Assembly: GCF_002288525.1 (NCBI RefSeq)
Contig: NZ_CP023067.1
Span: 2,738,501-2,802,500, forward strand
Direction: 5' to 3'
Origin: Sinorhizobium sojae CCBAU 05684
Lineage (GTDB): Bacteria > Pseudomonadota > Alphaproteobacteria > Rhizobiales > Rhizobiaceae
DNA length: 64,000 nucleotides
A program made the position numbers and the translations under genes. Positions 49,601 to 60,513 of the stretch are shown in pieces (within the stretch, counting starts at the first letter, position 1; every line of letters begins with the position of its first letter). The notes under the pieces were generated by a model. The model searched no databases. It was given only the letters and a program-made list of their open reading frames with translations, and had not been told where the DNA came from.

Positions 49601-52600
49601 ATGTCGATCAAGGCCAGTATTTATCATCTGACCCACTATAAATATGACCGGCCGATCAAGCTCTCACCGCAGATCATCAGGCTGAAGCCCGCCGCGCATT
49701 CGAAGACGAAGGTCATCAGCCATTCGCTGAAGGTTTCGCCGGCCAATCATTTCGTCAATCTGCAGCAGGACCCCTACGGCAACTATCTCGCACGCTACTT
49801 CTTTCCCGATCCCGTGTCGGAATTGAAGATCGAGGTGGATCTCGTCGCCGACATGACGGTCTACAACCCCTTCGACTTCTTCGTCGAGGAAGAGGCAGAG
49901 CATTGGCCGTTGCACTATGCCGAAGACCTGAGCGAAGACCTTACGATCTACATGACGCCGGAACCGATGGGGCCGCAGCTCTCGGCCTTCATGGAAACGA
50001 TCGACCGTTCGCGGCAGCGCACGGTCGACATGATCGTCGGCATCAACATGCGGCTGCAGAAGGAGATCGGCTACGTCATCCGCATGGAGCCGGGTGTTCA
50101 GACGCCGGAGGAGACGCTGGGTCTTGCCAAAGGCTCCTGCCGCGATTCCAGCTGGCTGCTCGTGCAGATTCTCCGAAATCTCGGCTTTGCCGCCCGCTTC
50201 GTGTCCGGCTACCTCATTCAGCTCACGCCGGACCTCAGGGCGCTCGACGGCCCCTCAGGCACGGAACACGACTTCACCGACCTCCATGCCTGGGCCGAGG
50301 TCTATATTCCGGGCGCGGGCTGGATCGGACTCGACCCGACATCCGGGCTCCTGACCGGCGAGAGCCATATCCCGCTCGCCGCCACGCCGCATTATCGCAA
50401 TGCCGCACCGATCTCCGGCGGCTTCTTCGGCGATCCGGAAACCCAGTCCGAATTCGCCTTCGACATGAAGGTTGCGCGCGTTGCCGAACATCCGCGCATC
50501 ACCAAACCCTTTTCCGACGAGAGCTGGGAGGCGCTTAACGCCCTCGGCGACGAGGTCGACCGGGTGCTTGCTGAAAACGACGTGCGGCTCACCATGGGCG
50601 GCGAACCCACCTTCGTGTCGATCGACGACTTCGAATCCGACGAGTGGAACACCGCCGCCGTCGGTCCGACCAAACGCGAAAAGGCCGACATTTTGGTGCG
50701 CCGGCTGCGCGAGCGCTTCGCCCCGGGCGGCTTCCTGCATTACGGGCACGGCAAATGGTATCCCGGCGAGAGCCTGCCGCGCTGGACCTTCTCGCTCTAC
50801 TGGCGTCGCGACGGCGTGACGATATGGCAGCGTCCCGACCTCATCGCCGAGGAGAGTGGCCGACAAGAGGTGACCGAACACGATGCCGAACGCCTGCTCA
50901 CTGCCATTGCCGGCGAACTCGATATCGCTGCGGACAGGGTCGTTCCGGCCTATGAGGATCCGGCCGAATGGATCGTCAAGGAGGCCAATCTTCCCGACAA
51001 TGTCGATCCGTCCAATTCCAAGCTCAAGGATCCGGAGGAGCGCAGCCGGCTCGCGCGCGTTTTCGAACGCGGCCTGACGACACCCACAGGCTTCGTGCTG
51101 CCGGTACAGGCGTGGAATTCGCGCGCCTTTGGCCGCAAGTGGACAAGCGAGAAATGGCGGACGCGGCGCGGACGCATCTTTCTCGTCCCCGGCGACAGCC
51201 CGATCGGCCACCGGTTGCCGCTCGGATCGCTCCCCCACATCTCCCCCTCCTCCTATCCCTACATCAATCCGGTCGATCCGTCCGTTCCGCGCGACGACCT
51301 TCCGGATTTCAGCGCGGAGAAGGGGCGCGCGCAGCCGCCGCGCTTCCAGGCGTCAGTCGAGCCGCAGGCGTCGCGGCCGCCGGTCCGTGACGAGATCGGC
51401 GGCCATGTCCGCACCGCGATAACCGTCGAGCCCCGCGGGGGCCGCCTCAGCGTCTTCATGCCGCCGACGACAAGCATCGAGGAATATCTGGACCTGATCG
51501 CTTCCACCGAGCGCGCCGCAGCGGAGCTCGGCCTGCCGGTCCATATCGAAGGTTATCCGCCACCGCACGACGAACGCATCAACGTCATCCGCGTCGCACC
51601 CGACCCGGGCGTGATCGAGGTCAACATCCACCCGGCCGCAAGCTGGCGGGAATGCGTCGACATCACCACGGCGGTTTATGAGGAAGCGCGCCAGAGCCGG
51701 CTCGGTGCCGACAAGTTCATGATCGACGGCCGCCATACGGGGACCGGCGGCGGCAACCATGTGGTGGTTGGCGGCCGCAGCCCCAATGACAGTCCCTTCC
51801 TTCGCCGGCCGGACCTGTTGAAAAGCATCGTCCTCCATTGGCAGCGCCACCCGTCGCTCTCCTATCTTTTTTCCGGCCTGTTTATCGGCCCGACCAGCCA
51901 GGCTCCCCGCATCGATGAGGCGCGGCATGATTCGCTTTACGAGTTGGAGATCGCGCTGGCCCAAGTGCCGTCGCCCGATACCCGCCGGCTGCCGCCGTTG
52001 CCCTGGCTGATAGACCGGCTCTTCCGCAACCTGCTCGTCGACGTCACGGGCAACACCCATCGCGCGGAGATCTGCATCGACAAGCTGTTCTCGCCGGACG
52101 GTCCTACCGGACGGCTCGGCCTCATCGAGTTCCGCGGCTTCGAAATGCCGCCGAACGCGCGCATGTCGCTCGCCCAGCAATTGCTCGTACGCGCCCTTAT
52201 CGCCCGCTTTTGGAAGAACCCGGTCGAGGGCGGCTTCGTGCGCTGGGGCACAGCGCTCCACGACCGCTTCATGCTGCCCCACTATGTCTGGCAGGATTTT
52301 CTCGACGTCCTTGCGGACCTCGGCGCCCACGGCTTCGATCTCCGCCCGGATTGGTTCAAGGCGCAACTCGAGTTCCGCTTCCCCTTCTGCGGCGCGGTCG
52401 AGTACGAGGAGGCGCAGCTCGAAATCCGCCAAGCGCTCGAACCCTGGCATGTGATGGGCGAACAGGGCGCGATCGGCGGCACGGTGCGCTACGTCGATTC
52501 CTCGGTCGAGCGCCTGCAGGTGAAGCTCGAAACCGCCAATCCCGACCGCTATACCGTCGCCTGCAACGGCCGGCCGATACCGCTCGCGAAGACCGGAACG

Positions 52601-52927
52601 AGCGGTATTGCCGTTGCGGGCGTGCGCTACAAGGCCTGGCAGCCGGCATCGGGCCTTCATCCGGTGTTGCCGGTGAACACTCCCCTTACATTCGACATTT
52701 ATGATACATGGTCGAATCGCGCGATCGGCGGCTGCGTTTATCACGTTGCGCATCCGGGCGGGCGTAATTACGAGACGTTCCCGGTCAACGGCAACGAGGC
52801 CGAGGCTCGCCGGCTGGCGCGCTTCGAACCCTGGGGCCACACCACGGGCATGTATCGGCTGCATCCCGAAAGCCCATCGGCGGAGTTTCCCCTGACGCTC
52901 GATTTGCGGCGTCCGGCAGGAGTGTAA
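49601..52927 (+). CDS. transglutaminase-like / DUF2126 fusion protein
   Basis: The 1108-residue protein begins with a bacterial transglutaminase N-domain ([18 protein letters not shown]). A transglutaminase core follows with catalytic Cys in [20 protein letters not shown], His in [15 protein letters not shown] and Asp in GLDPTSG. The larger C-terminal DUF2126 part (about 340-1108) has [32 protein letters not shown] and [18 protein letters not shown]2126 has been proposed to resemble COOH-amine ligases. It would act with the next two genes. The ATG at 49601 follows GAGGGG; upstream residues are unconserved. The stop abuts the next ATG. Confidence 0.9.
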   Translation: MSIKASIYHLTHYKYDRPIKLSPQIIRLKPAAHSKTKVISHSLKVSPANHFVNLQQDPYGNYLARYFFPDPVSELKIEVDLVADMTVYNPFDFFVEEEAEHWPLHYAEDLSEDLTIYMTPEPMGPQLSAFMETIDRSRQRTVDMIVGINMRLQKEIGYVIRMEPGVQTPEETLGLAKGSCRDSSWLLVQILRNLGFAARFVSGYLIQLTPDLRALDGPSGTEHDFTDLHAWAEVYIPGAGWIGLDPTSGLLTGESHIPLAATPHYRNAAPISGGFFGDPETQSEFAFDMKVARVAEHPRITKPFSDESWEALNALGDEVDRVLAENDVRLTMGGEPTFVSIDDFESDEWNTAAVGPTKREKADILVRRLRERFAPGGFLHYGHGKWYPGESLPRWTFSLYWRRDGVTIWQRPDLIAEESGRQEVTEHDAERLLTAIAGELDIAADRVVPAYEDPAEWIVKEANLPDNVDPSNSKLKDPEERSRLARVFERGLTTPTGFVLPVQAWNSRAFGRKWTSEKWRTRRGRIFLVPGDSPIGHRLPLGSLPHISPSSYPYINPVDPSVPRDDLPDFSAEKGRAQPPRFQASVEPQASRPPVRDEIGGHVRTAITVEPRGGRLSVFMPPTTSIEEYLDLIASTERAAAELGLPVHIEGYPPPHDERINVIRVAPDPGVIEVNIHPAASWRECVDITTAVYEEARQSRLGADKFMIDGRHTGTGGGNHVVVGGRSPNDSPFLRRPDLLKSIVLHWQRHPSLSYLFSGLFIGPTSQAPRIDEARHDSLYELEIALAQVPSPDTRRLPPLPWLIDRLFRNLLVDVTGNTHRAEICIDKLFSPDGPTGRLGLIEFRGFEMPPNARMSLAQQLLVRALIARFWKNPVEGGFVRWGTALHDRFMLPHYVWQDFLDVLADLGAHGFDLRPDWFKAQLEFRFPFCGAVEYEEAQLEIRQALEPWHVMGEQGAIGGTVRYVDSSVERLQVKLETANPDRYTVACNGRPIPLAKTGTSGIAVAGVRYKAWQPASGLHPVLPVNTPLTFDIYDTWSNRAIGGCVYHVAHPGGRNYETFPVNGNEAEARRLARFEPWGHTTGMYRLHPESPSAEFPLTLDLRRPAGV

Positions 52928-55336
52928 ATGGCGAAGAAACAGGCGGCAGAGGCAAAAGACATGGGCCGAACCGGGCACGACCCCTTCGGCGGCTACCGCG
53001 CGCTGCCGGGCGTCGCTGATGAGATGCTCGATCCGAACGGCAATGTCCGGCCCGTGTGGCAACGGCTGCTCTCGACGCTTGGCCGCATGGACGAGACGGA
53101 ACTCGCCAACCGCTTTGCCCGCGCCGACCGGTACCTGCGCGACGCCGGCGTTTTCTACCGCGCCTATGGCAAGGAGAATACGGAGCGAAGCTGGCCGCTG
53201 TCGCATATACCCGTGCTGATCGACGAGGTCGAATGGGCCGCCGTATCGGCTGGGCTCGTGCAGAGGGCCGAGCTCCTGGAAAGGGTAGCCGCCGATATAT
53301 ATGGCGACAACCGGCTGGTGCGGGAAGGCCTGCTGCCGCCGGCGCTCATTGCCTCCAATCCGCAATTCCTGCGCCCTCTCGTCGGCGTCCGGCCGGCCGA
53401 CGGGCACTTCCTGCACTTCTGCTCTTTCGAGATCGGCCGCGGCCCGGACGGCAACTGGTGGGTGCTTTCGGACCGGACGGAGGCGCCGTCCGGCGCCGGT
53501 TTCGCGCTCGAAAACCGGGTGGCGACGGCGCGTGCCTTTTCCGATCTCTATGCCGAAACCCACGCCCACCGGCTGGCGAGCTTCTTCGGCGCCTTCCGCG
53601 ATACGCTCCAGGCGCGCAGGCAGCACCCCGACGATCGCATCGCAGTACTTTCGCCGGGCATCGCCAACGAGACTTACTTCGAACACGCCTATATCGCCCG
53701 CTATCTCGGCTTCATGCTGCTCGAGGGCGAGGACCTGACGGTCGTCGGCGGCCGCGTGATGGTTCGCACCGTCGCCGGCCTGAAGCCTGTTGGCGTGCTC
53801 TGGCGCCGCCTCGACGCCTCCTTCGCCGACCCGCTGGAGCTCAACCAGTCGTCGCATATCGGCACGCCGGGTATCGTCGCGGCACTGAGGGCAGGCTCGG
53901 TTTCGATCGTCAATGCGCTCGGCTCCGGCATCCTGGAGACGCGTGCGCTTCTGGCCTTCATGCCGGCCATCTGTCGCCAATTGCTCGGCGAGGAACAGAA
54001 GTTGCCGTCGATCGCCACCTGGTGGTGCGGCCAGGAATCCGAGCGCGAACACGTCGCCGGCAATATCGAAGGCATGGTCATCGGCCCGGCTTACTCGACG
54101 CGGCCCTTCTTTGACGACGATGGCCAGTCGGTGCTCGGTGCCTCGCTCCGCGATACGGCCAAGACCTCGGTCGCCCAGTGGCTGGCGACGGACGGCGGCA
54201 AGCTCGTTGGACAGGAGGTCGTCACGCTGTCGACGACGCCCGCCTGGGTGCGCGGGCGGCTGACGCCCCGGCCGATGAGCCTCCGGGTCTTTGCCGCGCG
54301 CACCCGCGACGGCTGGCAGATCATGCCGGGAGGCTTCGCCCGTATCGGCTCCGGCGACGACGTGGCGGCGATCGCCATGCAATCCGGCGGCACCGCCGCC
54401 GATGTCTGGATCGTCAGCGACAAGCCGGTCGAGCGAATGTCGCTGCTTCCGGCAGAGGAGAGCTTCACTCGCAACCTGCCGGGCAGCCTGCCGAGCCGCG
54501 CGGCCGACAACCTCTTCTGGCTCGGTCGCTACATCGAAAGGGCGGAGGGCGCGCTCCGAATCCTGCGCGCCTGGCATAGTCGCTTTGCGGAGGCGGCCGA
54601 TCCCGACATGCCGCTGCTCAAGGACGTGAGCGAGTATCTCGCCGTCCTCGATGTGAAGACGCGCCAGCCAGTGCCTGACAGCCTGGTTTCCGATATCGCC
54701 AGCGCCCTTTTCAGCGCCGGCAATATCCGCGACCGCTTCTCGCCCGACGGCTGGCTTGCGCTCAACGACCTCTTGAAAACTGCGCGCAAATTCCATGCAA
54801 CCGTGCAGGCCGGCGATGACGCCTCCCATGCGATGACGATTCTTCTGCGCAAGCTCGCGGGATTTGCCGGCCTCGTGCACGAAAACATGTATCGCTTCAC
54901 CGGCTGGCGCTTTCTGTCGATCGGCCGCCATATCGAGCGTGGCCTGCACATGACGCGGCTGCTCGGGCACATGTCCGGGCCCGATGCACCTGACGGCGCC
55001 TACGACATGCTGCTCGAGATCGGCGACAGCGTCATGACCCACCGGCGCCGCTACAACGTCAACACGGCGGCCGTGACCGTCACCGACCTGCTGGCGCTCG
55101 ACCCGCTCAACCCGCGCTCCGTCCTCTACCAGTTGAATGAGATCAAGACGGAAGTGGAGCTGCTGCCGAACGCTTTCGTCAACGGTCAGATGTCGCCCTT
55201 CTATCGGGAAACCATGAGACTTCATTCCGGCCTTGCGGTGATGACGCCGGAGGCAATGACGACGACGGTCTACAAGCGGCTGGAACAGGACCTCGAAAGG
55301 CTCTCCGATCTGCTCGCGCAAACCTATCTCGGCTGA
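52928..55336 (+). CDS. circularly permuted ATP-grasp fused to alpha-E domain
   Basis: The 802-residue protein joins a circularly permuted ATP-grasp ligase (DUF404/DUF407, about 1-490) to an alpha-helical alpha-E domain (DUF403, about 495-800). The ligase part has YRAYGKENTERSWPLSHIP, NETYFEHAYIARYLGF and RRLDASFADPLELNQSS. The alpha-E part starts DNLFWLGRYIERAE. ATP-grasp enzymes couple carboxylates to amines through an acyl phosphate. The start codon follows the previous stop without a gap. The next gene starts 8 bp after the stop. Confidence 0.92.
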   Translation: MAKKQAAEAKDMGRTGHDPFGGYRALPGVADEMLDPNGNVRPVWQRLLSTLGRMDETELANRFARADRYLRDAGVFYRAYGKENTERSWPLSHIPVLIDEVEWAAVSAGLVQRAELLERVAADIYGDNRLVREGLLPPALIASNPQFLRPLVGVRPADGHFLHFCSFEIGRGPDGNWWVLSDRTEAPSGAGFALENRVATARAFSDLYAETHAHRLASFFGAFRDTLQARRQHPDDRIAVLSPGIANETYFEHAYIARYLGFMLLEGEDLTVVGGRVMVRTVAGLKPVGVLWRRLDASFADPLELNQSSHIGTPGIVAALRAGSVSIVNALGSGILETRALLAFMPAICRQLLGEEQKLPSIATWWCGQESEREHVAGNIEGMVIGPAYSTRPFFDDDGQSVLGASLRDTAKTSVAQWLATDGGKLVGQEVVTLSTTPAWVRGRLTPRPMSLRVFAARTRDGWQIMPGGFARIGSGDDVAAIAMQSGGTAADVWIVSDKPVERMSLLPAEESFTRNLPGSLPSRAADNLFWLGRYIERAEGALRILRAWHSRFAEAADPDMPLLKDVSEYLAVLDVKTRQPVPDSLVSDIASALFSAGNIRDRFSPDGWLALNDLLKTARKFHATVQAGDDASHAMTILLRKLAGFAGLVHENMYRFTGWRFLSIGRHIERGLHMTRLLGHMSGPDAPDGAYDMLLEIGDSVMTHRRRYNVNTAAVTVTDLLALDPLNPRSVLYQLNEIKTEVELLPNAFVNGQMSPFYRETMRLHSGLAVMTPEAMTTTVYKRLEQDLERLSDLLAQTYLG

Positions 55337-55344
55337 CAAGAGCG

Positions 55345-56232
55345 ATGGTTCCGATGCTCTACGACATCAACCTGAAGATCACTTATCGCTATGAGGTTCC
55401 GGTCAGCGGCGGGCGCCATCTCGTCCGGGTCCTGCCCGTCTCGATCCCGGGGCGCCAGCGGCTCATCGCAGGGTCGGTTACCTGCCAGCCGGCACCGTTC
55501 GAGCGCTCTGAAAGCGTCGATTTTTTCGCCAATCCGACCACCACCATTCTGTTCCGTTCGGCCCACGACGATTTGGTCATCCGCATGCAGGCGCGCGTGC
55601 AGGCGGAGCCAACCGCGCTCTCAGCCGATCTTTCGCCGTCGCTTGCCGCCCTGCCGGCGGAGCTTGCCGCCTGCTGGTCCGTCGACGCCAAATCCCCCCA
55701 TCATTTCCTGGGGCCAAGCCCGCTGCTGGCGCAGGTCCCGGAGATCGCCGCCTATGCGCGCGAGATCGCGCGCGACGGGATGACGGTGCAGCAGATCGGC
55801 CTTGCCATCTGCGATCGCATCCATCGGGATTTCAGCTACGACACGGACGCGACGACCGTCACGACGACCCCGGCCGACGCATTCAAGCTGAAGGGCGGCG
55901 TCTGCCAGGACTTCACCCACGTGATGATCGTGGCGCTGCGCAGTCTCGGCATTCCGGCCGGCTATGTCAGCGGTTTCCTTAGAACCCTGCCGCCGCCCGG
56001 CAAGGAGCGGCTCGAAGGCGCCGACGCCATGCATGCCTGGGTGCGTTTCTGGTGCGGCACGACCGGCGGCTGGATGGAATTCGACCCGACGAACAACATG
56101 CCCGCCGGCACCGATCACATCGTCGTCGGCCATGGTCGCGACTATGGCGACGTGGCGCCGGTGATCGGCGTTCTGAAAAGCTACGGCAGCCAGACGACCG
56201 AACAGGCGGTCGACGTCATCCCCGTCGAATGA
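55345..56232 (+). CDS. transglutaminase family protein
   Basis: The 295-residue protein has a transglutaminase N-domain (YDINLKITYRYEVPVSGGRH) and a core with catalytic Cys in KGGVCQDFTHVMIVALRSLG, His in DAMHAWVRFWCG and Asp in WMEFDPTNN. It lies 8 bp after the ATP-grasp gene in the same operon. In similar operons such proteins are predicted to process or cross-link peptides made by the ligases. A start at the second ATG (55354) is also possible. No Anbu-type protease gene is adjacent here. Confidence 0.92.
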   Translation: MVPMLYDINLKITYRYEVPVSGGRHLVRVLPVSIPGRQRLIAGSVTCQPAPFERSESVDFFANPTTTILFRSAHDDLVIRMQARVQAEPTALSADLSPSLAALPAELAACWSVDAKSPHHFLGPSPLLAQVPEIAAYAREIARDGMTVQQIGLAICDRIHRDFSYDTDATTVTTTPADAFKLKGGVCQDFTHVMIVALRSLGIPAGYVSGFLRTLPPPGKERLEGADAMHAWVRFWCGTTGGWMEFDPTNNMPAGTDHIVVGHGRDYGDVAPVIGVLKSYGSQTTEQAVDVIPVE

Positions 56233-56405
56233 TCCGAAATGGCACGAGCGTGCCAATTCCGAACGGAACGACCCTGCTTGATACCCCGCAGAAGCAACTG
56301 GATTTGCGGCGATCCGATAAAATTGCAACGAACAGGTGAACCAAGCGGTAACGCATCACCATTAGTGTCATGCCACGGAAACATACAACGTGTGGGGGCA
56401 CGAAC

Positions 56406-57725
56406 ATGGAATGCGGATCCACTGCCTGCCGGTCATTTATGAAGATGTGGAAGGACCGGGGCGGCAACTTCGGCATGATGACGGCCTTGCTACTTGTGCC
56501 CATCGGAGCCACCGCGGGACTCGCCCTGGATTTCAGCGCCGCCCTCATGGCCAAGAGCGAGCTTCAGGGCGCCGCCGACGCGGCGGCTTTGGGTGCAATA
56601 GCCGAAACCTCCGCCGGCGTGACTGAAGCTCTTGAGATGTCTGGGAACGGGACCGTCCACTTGAGTGAGACGGACGCGTTTAAGTTCTTCAAGAGCCAGT
56701 TCGCTACGAATACCTATTTCACCCTGGTGGAATCGGACGCCAAAGTCATCAAGGAAGATAACAAACTGAAGGCGGTCTTCACCTACAGGGCGTCTGTACC
56801 GACGTCTCTGTCGAGAATCATCGGCAAGGATAGTATCGAGGTTTCCGGATCAGCTACCGCGGAATTCCAGACTGAAACATATCGCGATTTTTTCCTCTTG
56901 CTGGACAATACACCATCAATGGGCGTTGGGGCGACGCCAGCCGATGTTGCCACGATGGTCGCCAACACATCCGATAAGTGTGCCTTTGCTTGCCACATCG
57001 TCAAGAACGGATTCGAAGACAAGAACAGCTATTACAACCTGGCAAAGAAGCTCGGCGTAACTGTCCGTATCAACGTCGTCGCACAAGCGACTGCGAACCT
57101 AATGGACACTGCAATGGCGTCCCGCAAAAGCTCGAACCAGTACCGCATGGCGGTGTATACGTTCGGTCAAAAGGCAGAGGACACCAAGCTGCTGGAAGTC
57201 TCGCCGCTGACTGTCAACTTGTCCGACGCAAAAAAGAAGGCGTCGCTGATCGATCTGATGTCGATCCCCTACCAAGGCTACGACAACGATCAACAAACTG
57301 ATTTCGACCGCGCCCTGACCCAGATCGCCACGAAGATGGGTGAGGCGGGCACCGGGCTGACCGCGAGCTCTCCGGAAAAGATCGTCTTCTTCGTCTCCGA
57401 CGGAGTCGGCGACAGCTATAAGCCATCAACATGCACCAAGAAGACTACGAGTGGCCGCTGCCAAGAGCCGATCGATACGAAGCCCTGCGCAGCGCTGAAA
57501 GCGAAGGGCTACAAGATCGCCGTTCTATATACGACCTATCTGCCTCTTCCAACCAATGGCTGGTACAACACCTGGATCAAACCGTTCCAGTCGGAAATTG
57601 GCTCAAGAATGCAGGAGTGCGCAACCCCGGGTCTGTTCTTCGAGGTCTCTCCCACTGAAGGCATCAGTGACGCCATGAATGCCCTCTTCAGAAAGATAAT
57701 CAACGCGCCCCGGTTGACCGGTTGA
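56406..57725 (+). CDS. TadG-like pilus-type protein with von Willebrand A domain
   Basis: The 439-residue protein has an N-terminal membrane helix preceded by DRGGNFGMMTALLLVPIGAT, the TadE/TadG signature of Flp pilus systems. A long von Willebrand A domain follows, with MIDAS-type DNTPSMG and later IVFFVSDGVGD. The ATG at 56406 follows GGGGG; an upstream ATG at 56370 is less likely. No other tad/flp pilus gene is adjacent, so this is an orphan, possibly serving a pilus locus elsewhere or a separate adhesion role. Confidence 0.83.
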   Translation: MECGSTACRSFMKMWKDRGGNFGMMTALLLVPIGATAGLALDFSAALMAKSELQGAADAAALGAIAETSAGVTEALEMSGNGTVHLSETDAFKFFKSQFATNTYFTLVESDAKVIKEDNKLKAVFTYRASVPTSLSRIIGKDSIEVSGSATAEFQTETYRDFFLLLDNTPSMGVGATPADVATMVANTSDKCAFACHIVKNGFEDKNSYYNLAKKLGVTVRINVVAQATANLMDTAMASRKSSNQYRMAVYTFGQKAEDTKLLEVSPLTVNLSDAKKKASLIDLMSIPYQGYDNDQQTDFDRALTQIATKMGEAGTGLTASSPEKIVFFVSDGVGDSYKPSTCTKKTTSGRCQEPIDTKPCAALKAKGYKIAVLYTTYLPLPTNGWYNTWIKPFQSEIGSRMQECATPGLFFEVSPTEGISDAMNALFRKIINAPRLTG

Positions 57726-58047
57726 GTTACCGGTGAGTGCTGGTTTCTGCTCGTCCCAAGCGTCGAAGTCTAAAGCTGCCGCCCGGCTCACGCGGGCGGC
57801 ATTTTGTCGTTGTGCAGTGGCATTAGATCGGTCCGACACGCATCACTTTGCATGCCGCGATAGGCGCATAGATCGCCGCGCGTTTCAGGCCAAATGCGTC
57901 TCGGACCCGTCCACATGTAAGTGCCCGCTGTTTTAATCCATTTAAAAACACCTGTTGCAAGCGTTTCGGATCGATGCATAAATTGCCTTGTCTACGGTCG
58001 GCTCCGGCCTTCGGTCTCCCAAATGCAACAAGGGTTTGACAGTTTTG
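57726..58047. other. intergenic region upstream of glgP
   Basis: These 322 bp contain the TadG-like gene terminator and then about 240 bp upstream of glgP, including an AT-rich TTTTAATCCATTTAAAAACACC stretch around 57932-57952 that probably marks the glg promoter. No gene is apparent. Confidence 0.6.
57778..57806 (+). terminator. Rho-independent terminator after the TadG-like gene
   Basis: GCCGCCCG-GCTCACG-CGGGCGGC is a perfect 8-bp stem followed by ATTTTGT, 52 bp after the stop. Confidence 0.82.
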
Positions 58048-60513
58048 ATGATGAATCGGCTCTCCACGAACGAACTGCCGCAGCCCGCACTGAGGTCTTC
58101 CGAACCGGGCCAGCTCGCGGTCGAGATCCTGGAGCGCCTGAAGTATCGGATCGGCAAGGATCCGAAAGTCGCCAAACCGCATGACTGGCTCACGGCCGCC
58201 ATTTTGGTCGTGCGCGACCGTGTCACCGATCGCTGGATGGACTCGACGCGCAAGACCTATTCGACCGGGGCCAAGCGGGTCTATTACCTCTCGCTCGAAT
58301 TCCTCATCGGCCGCCTGATGCGCGACGCGATGACCAATATGGGCCTGATGGACGAGATGCGCGATGCGCTCGCCTCCCTCGGCGTCGATATTGATCTCGT
58401 TGCGCAGCTGGAGCCGGATGCCGCACTGGGCAATGGCGGCCTCGGGCGGCTCGCCGCCTGTTTCATGGAATCCATGGCGACCGTCGACGTGCCCGCCTAT
58501 GGCTATGGCATCCGCTACATGCACGGCCTGTTCCGGCAGCAGATGGCCGAGGGCTGGCAGGTCGAACTGCCGGAAACCTGGCTGGCGCACGGCAACCCCT
58601 GGGAATTCGAACGCCGGGAAAGCTCCTACGAAATCGGCTTCGGCGGCAGCGTCGAAACCGTCAATGTCGACGAGGAAGTCCAGCGCTATGTCTGGAAGCC
58701 TGCGGAACGGGTGATCGCGACGGCCTTCGACACGCCGGCCGTCGGCTGGCGGGCGACGCGGGTCAACACGCTGAGGCTCTGGGCCGCACAGCCGATCGAT
58801 CCGATCCTGCTCGACGCCTTCAATGCTGGCGACCACTTCGGCGCGCTGCGCGAAAGCAACAAGGCGGAGAGCCTGACACGCGTGCTCTATCCGGCCGACG
58901 CGACGCCGGCCGGACAGGAACTGCGGCTGCGGCAGGAATATTTCTTCTCATCCGCCTCGCTGCAGGACATCCTGCGCCGGCACCTGCAGCAATATCCGGA
59001 TTTCACCTCATTGCCGGATGCCGTCGCCATCCAGCTCAACGACACGCATCCGGCCGTATCGGTGGCCGAACTCGTCCGCCTGCTGACGGACATCCATGGG
59101 CTCGATTTCGACCAGGCCTGGGACATAGCCCGGCGCACCTTCGCCTACACCAACCACACGCTTCTGCCGGAAGCGCTGGAAAGCTGGCCCGTACCGCTCT
59201 TCGAGCGGCTGCTGCCGCGCCACATGCAGATCGTCTACGCCGTCAATGCCAAGATCCTGATCGAGGCGCGCAAGCAGAAGCACGCGACGGACGAGGAGAT
59301 CCGCAACATCTCGCTCATCGACGAGACCGGCGAGCGGCGCGTGCGCATGGGCAATCTCGCTTTCGTCGGCTCCCACTCGATCAACGGCGTCTCGGCGCTG
59401 CACACGGAGCTGATGAAGGAAACGGTTTTCGCCGACCTGCACCGGCTCTATCCCGACCGCATCAACAACAAGACCAACGGCATCACGCCGCGCCGATGGC
59501 TGATGCAATGCAATCCCGGTCTCTTCGCTCTTATCCGCGATGCGATCGGCGATGAGTTCATGGACGACACGGAGGCGCTGCAGGCGCTTGACGCCTTTGC
59601 CGACAAGGCCGATTTCCAAGAGCAGTTCGCCGCCGTCAAGCGCGCCAACAAGGTAAGGCTGGCAAAGCTGGTCCAGACGGGCCTCGGCATCCGGCTGGAT
59701 CCATCGGCGATGTTCGACATCCAGATCAAGCGCATCCACGAATACAAGCGGCAATTGCTGAACATCATCGAGGCTGTCGCGCTTTACGACCAGATACGCT
59801 CGCACCCCGAGCTCGACTGGGTGCCGCGCGTCAAGCTTTTCGCCGGAAAGGCGGCACCGAGCTATCACAACGCCAAGCTCATCATAAAGCTTGCCAATGA
59901 CGTCGCGCGCGTCATCAACAATGACCCGGCCGTGCGCGGCCTTCTGAAGGTCGTCTTCGTCCCGAACTACAATGTTTCGCTCGCGGAAGTGATGGTGCCC
60001 GCAGCCGATCTCTCAGAGCAGATTTCGACCGCCGGCATGGAAGCTTCGGGCACCGGCAACATGAAGTTTGCGCTCAACGGCGCGCTGACGATCGGCACGC
60101 TGGACGGCGCCAATGTCGAGATGCGCGACTGGGTCGGCGAGGAAAACATCAAGATCTTCGGCCTGACCGCCGAGGAGGTGGCGAAGGCACGAGCGGAAGG
60201 ACACAATCCGCGCGCCGTCATCGAGGGCTCGCGCGAACTGTCACAGGCCCTCTCGGCCATTGCCTCCGGCGTCTTCTCGCCGGACGATCCCCACCGTTTC
60301 TCGGGTCTGGTCGACGGGCTCTACAACCATGACTGGTTCATGGTCGCGGCGGATTTCGAGGCCTATGCGAAGGCGCAGCGCGAGGTAGACCAGCTCTGGA
60401 CCGGGCCCTCCGACTGGTATTCGAAGACGATACGAAACACGGCGCGTATGGGCTGGTTCTCGTCCGATCGGACGATCCGCCAATATGCCGAAGAGATCTG
60501 GAGAGCTGGATGA
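58048..60513 (+). CDS. glgP: glycogen phosphorylase
   Basis: The 821-residue PLP enzyme releases glucose-1-phosphate from glycogen. It has YYLSLEFLIGRLMRDA and LGNGGLGRLAACFMES near the N-terminus. The PLP lysine is in the conserved EASGTGNMKFALNGALTIG block near the C-terminus. The start is the ATG at 58048 (MMNRLSTNEL); the second ATG at 58051 is equally possible. The stop overlaps glgB as ATGA, so the genes are translationally coupled. Confidence 0.96.
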   Translation: MMNRLSTNELPQPALRSSEPGQLAVEILERLKYRIGKDPKVAKPHDWLTAAILVVRDRVTDRWMDSTRKTYSTGAKRVYYLSLEFLIGRLMRDAMTNMGLMDEMRDALASLGVDIDLVAQLEPDAALGNGGLGRLAACFMESMATVDVPAYGYGIRYMHGLFRQQMAEGWQVELPETWLAHGNPWEFERRESSYEIGFGGSVETVNVDEEVQRYVWKPAERVIATAFDTPAVGWRATRVNTLRLWAAQPIDPILLDAFNAGDHFGALRESNKAESLTRVLYPADATPAGQELRLRQEYFFSSASLQDILRRHLQQYPDFTSLPDAVAIQLNDTHPAVSVAELVRLLTDIHGLDFDQAWDIARRTFAYTNHTLLPEALESWPVPLFERLLPRHMQIVYAVNAKILIEARKQKHATDEEIRNISLIDETGERRVRMGNLAFVGSHSINGVSALHTELMKETVFADLHRLYPDRINNKTNGITPRRWLMQCNPGLFALIRDAIGDEFMDDTEALQALDAFADKADFQEQFAAVKRANKVRLAKLVQTGLGIRLDPSAMFDIQIKRIHEYKRQLLNIIEAVALYDQIRSHPELDWVPRVKLFAGKAAPSYHNAKLIIKLANDVARVINNDPAVRGLLKVVFVPNYNVSLAEVMVPAADLSEQISTAGMEASGTGNMKFALNGALTIGTLDGANVEMRDWVGEENIKIFGLTAEEVAKARAEGHNPRAVIEGSRELSQALSAIASGVFSPDDPHRFSGLVDGLYNHDWFMVAADFEAYAKAQREVDQLWTGPSDWYSKTIRNTARMGWFSSDRTIRQYAEEIWRAG

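Noticed and set aside
51353..55339. Open frame of about 1328 codons on the minus strand across the ligase operon
   Set aside because: It is antisense to two genes with clear catalytic domains. Its composition is rich in Arg, Gly, His and Val as expected from antisense of GC-rich codons, and it has no recognisable domain.
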